Below, in pieces: positions 49,591 through 56,514 of a stretch of 64,000 nucleotides of DNA. The notes beneath the pieces were generated by a model. That model had not been told where the DNA came from. It searched no databases and saw only the letters and a list, made by a program, of their open reading frames with translations. The position numbers were made by a program, and so were the translations under genes. Every line of letters begins with the position of its first letter. Position 1 is the first letter of the stretch. Origin of the DNA: Planctomycetaceae bacterium (GTDB lineage: Bacteria; Planctomycetota; Phycisphaerae; Phycisphaerales; SM1A02); NCBI GenBank assembly GCA_947490615.1, contig CANLHK010000004.1, positions 186,001-250,000 on the forward strand, read 5' to 3'.

Positions 49591-51258
49591 TTAGAACATG
49601 CCGCCCATGCCTTGGTGTCCGCCGCCATGACCGTGGTGGTCATCTTGCGGCTCGCCCTTGGGCTGTGGTTTGATGGAGATAGCGCAATCGCAAGTCAGGA
49701 GGAGACCCGCGACGCTCGCGGCGTTTTGCAGTGCGCTGCGGTCGACCTTTGCGGGAGTGATCACGCCTTGCTTGATGAGGTCGCCGTACTCGAGCGTGAG
49801 TGCGTTGAAGCCCTCGTCGCCCTTCATCTCCTTGACCTTCGAGACGACGACGGTGCCCTTTTCGCCCGAGTTTTCAGCGATGGTGCGCAGCGGAACGCAG
49901 AGTGCTTCTGCCACTGCTTCGACGCCTGCGAGCTCGTCGCGCAGGTCGTCGCTCTTGAGTTGCTTGCGCACCTTGTCGAGCGCGGGAAGCGCGCGGATGT
50001 AACTGGTGCCGCCGCCCGCGACGACGCCTTCAGCGATCGCTGCGCGGGTCGCGTGGAGCGCGTCCTCGACGCGCGCCTTCTTCTCCTTGAGCTCGGCCTC
50101 GCTTGAGGCGCCGACACTGATCTGGGCGACACCGCCGGCAAGCTTGGCAAGACGCTCCTGGAGCTTCTCACGGTCGTAGTCGGAATCGGTGTTGGCGATC
50201 TCTTGGCGGATCTGCTCGCAACGATTCTTGATCGAAGCGGTGCTGCCTGCGCCTTCGACGATCGTGGTGTTGTCGCCGTCGACGATGATCTTCTTGGCCT
50301 GGCCGAGGTCCTTGAGCGTGACCTTGTCGAGCTCGAGGCCGAGGTCTTTCATGATCGCCTTGGCGCCCGTGAGGATCGCGATGTCTTCGAGCATCGACTT
50401 GCGGCGGTCGCCGTAGCCAGGAGCCTTGACGGCGCAGACATTGAGCACGCCGCGCATCTTGTTGATGACCAAGGCGCTGAGTGCTTCGCCCGTGACATCT
50501 TCGGCGATGATCAGGAGCGGCTTCTTCGCCTCCATGATCTTCTCGAGGAAGGGAACGAACTTCGCGAGCGAGTCGATCTTCTCTTCGTAGATGAGCACGA
50601 GCGCCTTCTGGAACTCGCAGGTCATTTCTTCGGTGTTCGTCGAGAAATTCGGGCTGAGATAGCCGCGGTCGAATTGCATGCCTTCGACGACGGTGATTTC
50701 CGTGTCGCGGCTCTTGCCTTCTTCGACGGTGATGACGCCGTCCTTGCCGACCTTCTCAAAGGCCTCGGCCATGATCTTGCCAACGCTCAGGTCGTTGTTG
50801 GCGCTGATCGATGCGACCGCGCCGATGCCGCCGCTGACCTTCTCAACAGGTCGCGCGCTCTCGGTGATGCGCGCGGCGACCGCGGTGACGGCCTTCTTCA
50901 TGCCGCGCACGACAGCGTTGGGATCCGCACCCGCGGAGATCTGGCGATAGCCAGCCTTCACAAGCGCCTCTGCGAGCACGGTCGCGGTGGTGGTGCCGTC
51001 GCCGGCATCGTCGGAGGTCTTCGAGGCGGCCTCCTTCACCAGCTTCGCACCCATGTTCTCAACCTTGTCGCGGAGTTCGATCTCCTCGGCCACCGAGACG
51101 CCGTCCTTGGTGATCGTCGGTCCGCCCCAGCTCTTGTCGAGTACGGCGTTGCGGCCGCGGGGGCCGAGCGTGCTCTTGACGGCGGCTGAGAGCTTCTCAA
51201 CGCCTGCGAGCAGGCTCTTGCGGGCTTCGTTGTCGAAGGAAAGTTCCTTGGCAGACAT
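49591..51258 (-). CDS. groEL: Chaperonin GroEL, canonical-tail copy
   Basis: 555 aa. Begins [23 protein letters not shown] and carries [88 protein letters not shown] and [25 protein letters not shown]. The C-terminus is His- and Gly-rich and ends GMGGMF, the expected flexible tail with an added [10 protein letters not shown] stretch. In the substrate/GroES-binding region it has GYLSPNF where E. coli has GYLSPYF (Tyr203 to Asn). The start has GGAGAG about 9 nt upstream; the long upstream frame is spurious. First gene of the groEL-groES-groEL series. Confidence 0.95.
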   Translation of the reverse strand: MSAKELSFDNEARKSLLAGVEKLSAAVKSTLGPRGRNAVLDKSWGGPTITKDGVSVAEEIELRDKVENMGAKLVKEAASKTSDDAGDGTTTATVLAEALVKAGYRQISAGADPNAVVRGMKKAVTAVAARITESARPVEKVSGGIGAVASISANNDLSVGKIMAEAFEKVGKDGVITVEEGKSRDTEITVVEGMQFDRGYLSPNFSTNTEEMTCEFQKALVLIYEEKIDSLAKFVPFLEKIMEAKKPLLIIAEDVTGEALSALVINKMRGVLNVCAVKAPGYGDRRKSMLEDIAILTGAKAIMKDLGLELDKVTLKDLGQAKKIIVDGDNTTIVEGAGSTASIKNRCEQIRQEIANTDSDYDREKLQERLAKLAGGVAQISVGASSEAELKEKKARVEDALHATRAAIAEGVVAGGGTSYIRALPALDKVRKQLKSDDLRDELAGVEAVAEALCVPLRTIAENSGEKGTVVVSKVKEMKGDEGFNALTLEYGDLIKQGVITPAKVDRSALQNAASVAGLLLTCDCAISIKPQPKGEPQDDHHGHGGGHQGMGGMF

Positions 51259-51324
51259 CTTGGGCGCTCTCCGATGAATCGTGTTTGAGGGTCTCTGATC
51301 GAGCTCGTGGAACGGGCCCGACGC

Positions 51325-51355
51325 CGTTTGTAGCGGGTCGCGGGTAACACAAACG
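51325..51355. promoter_or_regulatory. Inverted repeat in the groE upstream region
   Basis: CGTTTGT, 17 nt, ACAAACG, centred about 80 nt before the first groEL start. The 330-nt stretch between the zinc-ribbon membrane gene and groEL contains no gene; it should hold the groE promoter. No CIRCE element or clear sigma-32 promoter was found. A 7-bp hairpin (TGCTGCC-GTAAT-GGCAGCA) sits at 51511-51529 and may end the upstream gene. Confidence 0.3.
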
Positions 51356-51510
51356 CCGTACCAGCGACTTGCAAGCACACTTGGCGACTTCGCGCAGGGA
51401 ATCTGGCCTAGGCGACGCGCGCAAGTCTTTATCAAGCAAGATGTTGAAGGCAGGCGACGGTGACAAGGTCGCCATGTTCCTGCTGACACTTCTGTAGGTC
51501 GACGGAGGAG

Positions 51511-51529
51511 TGCTGCCGTAATGGCAGCA
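51511..51529 (-). terminator. Small hairpin after the zinc-ribbon membrane protein gene
   Basis: TGCTGCC-GTAAT-GGCAGCA: 7-bp stem, 5-nt loop, about 60 nt downstream of the gene's stop. There is no T tract. It may be a 3' stabiliser or a weak terminator before the groE promoter. Confidence 0.35.
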
Positions 51530-51588
51530 GGTGCTGGAGGAGTCGCGGCGTCGCACGCATGGCCACGCGCTTGGCCATGCGCTTGAGC

Positions 51589-52425
51589 TCACTCTCCGAG
51601 AACTTCAGACAGTCGTGGCGGCGGCCGCCGCACCGAAAGGAGCACCCAGTGCGCGTTCACGAGGCGATACCCGAGACCGACCACCAGAAACATGGCGCTG
51701 GAGAACGCGACGATTCCTGAGTAGAGGGCGACGTCGAATGTTGGATCGAGGTCGGCAGGAAGGTACTGCCCGAGATAGAGCGGGACCGCTCCCGTGGCGG
51801 CGCAGACCGCCGCAGCAATCAAGAGGTCGCGCGTGGATTGCGTGGCGTGTCGCGCGGTACTGAAGAACCGCGAGTGCGGCGTGAGTTCGCGCAGGAGCGG
51901 CGTCAACGCTGCGACGACCATCGCGATAGCAGCGAGGGCCATGAGCGCGATTTCGTACGAGGGCGGTTGCACGCTGAGAAACATCCAACCGAGGAATCCG
52001 CCGCTGCCGAAGAACCGCGCGCGCCTCACCGGTCGTCTTCGATCCCACGGCAGCACCAAGAGCAAGCCGATCAATCCGATCGTGGTTCCAAACAGTGCGA
52101 TCCGCGGCGCCGCAATGCTGAGCTTGTTGAGTGTTGAGAAGAGCCACGCCGGCAGATCAACAGCCGTCCCTGCGTGTTTGAGTATCGGAGACACAGCGAT
52201 GAAACAGCCGAGCACACTTCCCGCGCACGCGAGATAAAGAGCCCACGCCGTGCGGACGAGCGCGGCGCTGCGCGTGAGTTCCTCGGCGGCGATGTCGAGT
52301 CGGAGGGCGAGTGTGGCGATGTTGTCGCTTCCACACTCAGGACACCGCCCCCTTGCCTCAAGACCATTGAGGTCGTAGCCGCACTTCGCGCACGGCAACG
52401 GCTTGCGAATGGTGAGGCCAGGCAT
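51589..52425 (-). CDS. Membrane protein with N-terminal CGYDL-type zinc ribbon
   Basis: 278 aa. Near the N-terminus is a zinc ribbon CAKCGYDLNGLEARGRCPECG, a form very common in planctomycetes. About six to seven hydrophobic segments follow (WALYLACAGSVLGCFIAV, RIALFGTTIGLIGLLLVLPW, EIALMALAAIAMVVAALTPLL, LLIAAAVCAATGAVPLYLG, SGIVAFSSAMFLVVGLGYRLV). No catalytic motif is seen and no function can be assigned. The ATG giving MPGLTIRKPL is chosen; CACACT ends 7 nt before it. Divergent from moxR with a 70-nt gap. Confidence 0.75.
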   Translation of the reverse strand: MPGLTIRKPLPCAKCGYDLNGLEARGRCPECGSDNIATLALRLDIAAEELTRSAALVRTAWALYLACAGSVLGCFIAVSPILKHAGTAVDLPAWLFSTLNKLSIAAPRIALFGTTIGLIGLLLVLPWDRRRPVRRARFFGSGGFLGWMFLSVQPPSYEIALMALAAIAMVVAALTPLLRELTPHSRFFSTARHATQSTRDLLIAAAVCAATGAVPLYLGQYLPADLDPTFDVALYSGIVAFSSAMFLVVGLGYRLVNAHWVLLSVRRPPPRLSEVLGE

Positions 52426-52483
52426 AGTCGAGAGTGTGCCTTGGTCGTCGACGCATGGCAAGCGCGCTCGACAAGCGGTGCTG

Positions 52484-52489
52484 TACACT
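52484..52489 (+). promoter_or_regulatory. -10 element TACACT, leaderless promoter for moxR
   Basis: TACACT ends exactly 6 nt before the moxR ATG, in the same 15-mer context as at dapA. Confidence 0.65.
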
Positions 52490-52495
52490 CGCGCC

Positions 52496-53425
52496 ATGCA
52501 GGACCGGATCGAGGCACTTCGCGCGAACATCGTCTCCGTCTACATGGGGAATGTGCAGGCCGTCGATCGGCTCATTGTCTGCCTTCTCGCGCGCGGCCAT
52601 GTCCTGATTGAGGATGTTCCTGGTGTGGGCAAGACCGTGCTGGCCAACGCCTTGGCACGCTCGATTCGCTGCTCGTTTAGCCGCATCCAATGCACGCCCG
52701 ATCTGCTGCCTGCGGATGTCACGGGAACGAGCATCTATCGGCAGGACACGCAGAACTTTGAGTTTCGCCAAGGACCGATCTTTGCCAATGTCGTGCTCGC
52801 CGACGAGATCAACCGCACGACGCCGCGCACGCAGTCGGCCATGCTTGAGGCGATGAGCGACGGAACCGTCTCGGCCGAGGGCAGCGTGCTTCATCTGCCG
52901 CAGCCATTCCTCGTGGTGGCGACGCAGAATCCCTACGAGTTTGAGGGGACCTACTTCCTTCCCGAGAACCAGCTCGACCGATTCCTGATGCGACTCTCTT
53001 TGGGCTATCCCTCGCCCGACGATGAGGCGCGTGTGCTCCTCAAGCAACCCGCCCGCTCGGCGCTCCCTGATCTGCAGCCTGCGATGGCCGCCGACGAGGT
53101 GTTGGCGTTGCAACGGCATGTCGATGGTGTGCGCATGGAGCGCAGCCTGATTGATTACATCATCGCCATCGCGACGGCCACGCGAAATTGCGAAGACCTC
53201 CAAGTCGGCGTCTCACCGCGTGGCGCGTTGGCGTTGGCGGCGGCAGCCCGCGCAACGGCGTTCGTGTTGGGACGCGAGTACTGCATTCCTGACGACATCG
53301 TTTCAAATGTGCTGCCCGTCTGCGCGCACCGCGTCATCAGCCGCACCTACATGCATCAGGGCGACACCTTGACGACGCGGCGGATCATGCAGCGGGTGTT
53401 GGAGAGCGTCGCGAGTCCCGTCTGA
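52496..53425 (+). CDS. MoxR-family AAA+ ATPase
   Basis: 309 aa. Walker A GVGKT (43-47) and Walker B LADEINR (about 102-107) frame a typical MoxR core. QCTPDLLPADVTGTSIY, FEFRQGPIFANVVLADEINRTTPRTQSAMLEAM and VVATQNPYEFEGTYFLPENQLDRFLMRL are diagnostic, as is VSPRGALAL for sensor 2. MoxR ATPases act as chaperones for metal-cofactor or membrane-protein assembly, usually with DUF58 and VWA partners. None of these follow here; the next gene is queC, 31 nt on. The start ATG has a leaderless -10. Confidence 0.92.
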   Translation: MQDRIEALRANIVSVYMGNVQAVDRLIVCLLARGHVLIEDVPGVGKTVLANALARSIRCSFSRIQCTPDLLPADVTGTSIYRQDTQNFEFRQGPIFANVVLADEINRTTPRTQSAMLEAMSDGTVSAEGSVLHLPQPFLVVATQNPYEFEGTYFLPENQLDRFLMRLSLGYPSPDDEARVLLKQPARSALPDLQPAMAADEVLALQRHVDGVRMERSLIDYIIAIATATRNCEDLQVGVSPRGALALAAAARATAFVLGREYCIPDDIVSNVLPVCAHRVISRTYMHQGDTLTTRRIMQRVLESVASPV

Positions 53426-53456
53426 ATCGCGCTCGCGACACGAGGTTCACGCTTCC

Positions 53457-54128
53457 ATGAAACGCGCGGTCGTCCTTCTTTCTGGTGGTCTTGACAGCGC
53501 GACGGTGTTGGCGTGGATGCGTCGCGAGGGATTCGCGTGTCACGCATTGAGTTTCAGTTACGGCCAGCGACATGCGGTGGAACTCGCGCGCGCTGCTGAG
53601 ATCGCCACCGCGCTCGGCGCTGTCTCGCACTCGGTGACACAGATTGATCTGCGCGCGTTTGGAGGAAGTGCCCTCACGGCGGACATCGCGGTCCCCAAGG
53701 ATCGCGATGACGCGTCGCTTTCGCACGGCGTCCCCATCACCTATGTCCCCGCGCGCAACACGATCTTCCTCTCTTTCGCGCTGGCCTACGCCGAAACGCT
53801 TGGCTCGAGTGACATCGCCATCGGAGTGAATGCAATCGACTACTCGGGCTATCCCGATTGCAGGCCTGAGTTCATTGCGTCCTTTGAACGGCTCGCCAAT
53901 CTTGCCACCAAAGCAGGTGCGGAGGATGGCACCAAGTTTCGTGTGCACACGCCGCTGCAGCGGCTGTCGAAAGCGGAGATCGTGCGGCTTGCGGTCGAGT
54001 TGCGCGTACCCGTTGGTCGCACGGTCTCCTGTTACGATCCAACTCCCGATGCACAACCGTGTGGACGGTGCGATGCGTGCATCTTGCGACGCCGCGGATT
54101 TGCTGAAGCGGGTGTCGCGGACCAGTAG
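53457..54128 (+). CDS. queC: 7-cyano-7-deazaguanine synthase
   Basis: Makes preQ0 from 7-carboxy-7-deazaguanine, ATP and ammonia in queuosine biosynthesis; 223 aa, typical. The PP-loop VVLLSGGLDSATVLA is at 5-19, with SFSYGQRHAVEL, VPARNTIFLSFALAYAE and IGVNAIDYSGYPDCRPEF following. The zinc site comprises four Cys in SCYDPTPDAQPCGRCDACILRRRGF. All key residues are present. No other queuosine genes lie in the window. Probably co-transcribed with moxR. Confidence 0.96.
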   Translation: MKRAVVLLSGGLDSATVLAWMRREGFACHALSFSYGQRHAVELARAAEIATALGAVSHSVTQIDLRAFGGSALTADIAVPKDRDDASLSHGVPITYVPARNTIFLSFALAYAETLGSSDIAIGVNAIDYSGYPDCRPEFIASFERLANLATKAGAEDGTKFRVHTPLQRLSKAEIVRLAVELRVPVGRTVSCYDPTPDAQPCGRCDACILRRRGFAEAGVADQ

Positions 54129-54183
54129 GTGCGGTGGCGCGCCACGGCAGAGACGGACCAGCATCCAAACCTTGGAGCGACTC

Positions 54184-54963
54184 ATGACGGCTCACATTCG
54201 CACGACGGTTGTCTCGTTCGCGTTGATGGCGCTTGCCTCGAGCACAGGCTGTGTTTCGCGGTACTTCACGCCAGGCGGCCCCGCGCCAATCGGAGCGATG
54301 ACGACCGCGTCGGTCGCGGCAGTGTTGCAGACGGTTCCTGAGAGTCCCATGCCTGCACGCGTGGCCTATGCGCACATTCAGGACCGCAGCTATCGCTCGG
54401 CCTCGACCTCAGGAGTCGCGCGCGGCACGATCGCACTGGTCTCCGCCGATGATCTTGAGAAGGCCGCGGATCTTGAAGCGATGCGACGGTGGCCTGAGAC
54501 AACCGACTTCGTGCGGCTGACGCCGATCCTTGTCCGTAACGGTGCCGCAGCGCAGGATTTTGACGCGCTGACCGCGCTGCGTGAAGGCGCCGCCACGCTG
54601 CACGCGGACATTCTCGCGCTCTACACCGTCGACACGCACTTCCGTGTCGACGACTTCTCGCCAGGCGCGCTTGGCGTCTTGACGCTTGGGCTGGCGCCGA
54701 CGCGAACCGCCGTGGTGCACTCGACGGTGAGCATCGTGTTCGTCGATGTGCGCACGGGGTTTGTCTATGGCACCGCCGAAGCGAGCTCCAACGATGATCA
54801 GTTGGCAAACTCCTGGACCAGCGGCGACGCGGTCGACCAATGTCGGCGGCGGGTCGAGCGTGAGGCGTTCGAGAAGCTGCTCGTTGAAGCAGGCAAGACT
54901 TGGGAGGGGCTCGCGGCCCAGCGGCGTGCCCAACTGACTTCGCAGGGACTCACGACTCCGTGA
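54184..54963 (+). CDS. Putative lipoprotein of unknown function
   Basis: 259 aa. The N-terminus ALMALASSTGCVSRYF looks like a lipoprotein signal with Cys23 as the lipidation site, although the -3 residue (Ser) is weak. The body has no recognised motif; LREGAATLHADILALYTVDTHFRVDD and STVSIVFVDVRTGFVYGTAEASS resemble outer-membrane-associated lipoproteins of unknown role. TTGGAG lies 6 nt before the ATG. A much longer upstream frame overlaps queC and is a shadow. On the same strand as queC, 55 nt downstream. Confidence 0.65.
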   Translation: MTAHIRTTVVSFALMALASSTGCVSRYFTPGGPAPIGAMTTASVAAVLQTVPESPMPARVAYAHIQDRSYRSASTSGVARGTIALVSADDLEKAADLEAMRRWPETTDFVRLTPILVRNGAAAQDFDALTALREGAATLHADILALYTVDTHFRVDDFSPGALGVLTLGLAPTRTAVVHSTVSIVFVDVRTGFVYGTAEASSNDDQLANSWTSGDAVDQCRRRVEREAFEKLLVEAGKTWEGLAAQRRAQLTSQGLTTP

Positions 54964-55036
54964 AGCAGGCCTCGCGCTGCGCAAACCTCGCAGCGCGCGT
55001 GAGGCTGAACCGCTACCGTGCGCGCAAGGAGTTTCC

Positions 55037-56377
55037 ATGCTTGCGTGCACACTGCTTCCACTCGTTTTTGCGCTGACTCTCGATGATCCCAAGCAGACGC
55101 CACCAGCGCCTGCGCCAGCCAACGCCACCGCGCCAGTCGCAGGGGCGCCCACGGTCGAACAACTCGAGCAACGCGTCGCCGCGCTCTTCCAGGAGTTGCA
55201 GGACAAGTACTCCAAGCTCGAGAATCCCAGCGAAGACGAGATGAAGCAGATCCAGACCGAGGTGGCCGCGCGCGCCGACGCAGCGCTGGCGGACCTCGAT
55301 CTCGCGACACTCAGCGACACGCAACTGGCCGCGATCGAGCCGCTCATCGGTTGGTCACCCGCGGCGCGCGAGCGCATGCAGAAGATCCTCATCGAGAAGG
55401 CGAAGGCGCCGACGGCCGCAGGCTTCATGGCCGCGGTGCAGGCTGCATCCTTGGGGAGTCGCGGAGGCGCAGGCGGTGAGCCCGTACTCTTGCTTGATCA
55501 TCCTGGCTTTGCCGAGGGCGTCGCGACCGAGGATGGCGCTGCAGTGTTCGAGTTGCTCGAAGACGCGCCGAAGGCTGAGCTCGCCAAGCGCGCCGCGATG
55601 ATCGAGGCCTACAGCACGCGCTTCACGCCCGACGCGCCGATGCTCGTGGTGATGACGGGTGAGGGCTACCTCAAGCTCGCCAACGCTGCGCTCACCAAGG
55701 AGAAGTCCGCGGCGGTGCGCACCACCGTGTTGGCAGCGATCGCAGCGAAGTCCGTCACCGCCGAGGGACGCGACAAGAAGATTCTCGAGCGCATGGCCAA
55801 GACGCTCAACGGCGCTGCCGCGCGCGGCGAACTGGTTGGCTTCCCGATTCCGACGATGCACTGCGATTGGGTCAAGCGCGTCGACGGCACCACGCCGTTC
55901 AAGGACTTCGCAGACCTCAAGGGCAAGGTCGTGGTGCTCGATTTCTGGGCGACTTGGTGTGGACCATGCGTCGGGAGCTTCCCCAAGGTTGCGCAACTGC
56001 GCACCGATTACCCCGCCGACAAACTCGAAATCGTGGGCGTCACCAGCATTCAGGGCATGGTCGCGCACACCAAGCGCGAAGCCGTGCAGTGTGAAGGCGA
56101 CACCGAGAAAGAGAAGACCGAGCTCCTCGCGTTCATGAAGGACATGGGCGTGACTTGGACGGTCGCGATCACCACGGAAGATGTCTTCAATCCCGACTTC
56201 GGCATCCGCGGGATCCCCTTCGTGGCGATCCTCGATCAAGCAGGCAAGGTGTACAAGGTCGGCATGCATCCCTCGGATGAGGGTTCGATCCGTGCGGCGA
56301 TCGACGAGCTGCTCTCGGCGAGCGGACCCGCTGCCACCCCAGCGAAGCCCGCGAACACGCGCGCCTCGGGCGGCTGA
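55037..56377 (+). CDS. Exported TlpA-like thioredoxin-domain protein
   Basis: 446 aa with a short signal peptide (LACTLLPLVFALTL). An Ala-rich, coiled-coil-prone N-terminal region covers residues 20-250. The C-terminal thioredoxin-fold domain has VVVLDFWATWCGPCVGSFPKVAQL with Cys308 and Cys311, and the cis-Pro motif GIRGIPFVAILD. TlpA/ResA proteins are periplasmic thiol-disulfide oxidoreductases, for example in cytochrome c maturation, which would suit the haem CxxCH protein in this window; the partner is unknown. AAGGAG precedes the ATG by 6 nt. The gene is convergent with gyrB across a shared terminator. Confidence 0.88.
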   Translation: MLACTLLPLVFALTLDDPKQTPPAPAPANATAPVAGAPTVEQLEQRVAALFQELQDKYSKLENPSEDEMKQIQTEVAARADAALADLDLATLSDTQLAAIEPLIGWSPAARERMQKILIEKAKAPTAAGFMAAVQAASLGSRGGAGGEPVLLLDHPGFAEGVATEDGAAVFELLEDAPKAELAKRAAMIEAYSTRFTPDAPMLVVMTGEGYLKLANAALTKEKSAAVRTTVLAAIAAKSVTAEGRDKKILERMAKTLNGAAARGELVGFPIPTMHCDWVKRVDGTTPFKDFADLKGKVVVLDFWATWCGPCVGSFPKVAQLRTDYPADKLEIVGVTSIQGMVAHTKREAVQCEGDTEKEKTELLAFMKDMGVTWTVAITTEDVFNPDFGIRGIPFVAILDQAGKVYKVGMHPSDEGSIRAAIDELLSASGPAATPAKPANTRASGG

Positions 56378-56402
56378 GCGCGTCGCGCGCAAGCCTCGTG
56401 TG

Positions 56403-56444
56403 ACTGAACGACAACGACTGAACGACAACGACTGAACGACAACG
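56403..56444. repeat. Short tandem repeat, 14 bp x 3, merging into a terminator stem
   Basis: ACTGAACGACAACG repeated three times without change. The third copy supplies the left arm of the following hairpin; the first two are spare copies of that arm. Confidence 0.9.
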
Positions 56445-56474
56445 GCCCTGCGCACGCGCGGGGCCGTTGTCGTT
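56435..56474. terminator. Bidirectional terminator hairpin between tlpA-like gene and gyrB
   Basis: AACGACAACGGCCC pairs perfectly with GGGCCGTTGTCGTT (14 bp) around a 12-nt loop. It lies between convergent genes. Neither side has a long T run. The left arm is the last unit of a 14-bp tandem repeat. Confidence 0.65.
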
Positions 56475-56514
56475 GTTCAGAGGTCGATCGGATCAAGCGC
56501 GTGCGCGGTCGCGC

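Noticed and set aside
47550-51258. One of the groEL genes being a pseudogene
   Set aside because: Both frames are complete, with ATP-binding motifs and no frameshift.
51259-51588. CIRCE element or sigma-32 promoter for groE
   Set aside because: No TTAGCACTC-N9-GAGTGCTAA was found. TTGATA-N17-CCTAGG near 51400-51440 on the minus strand is too weak to annotate.
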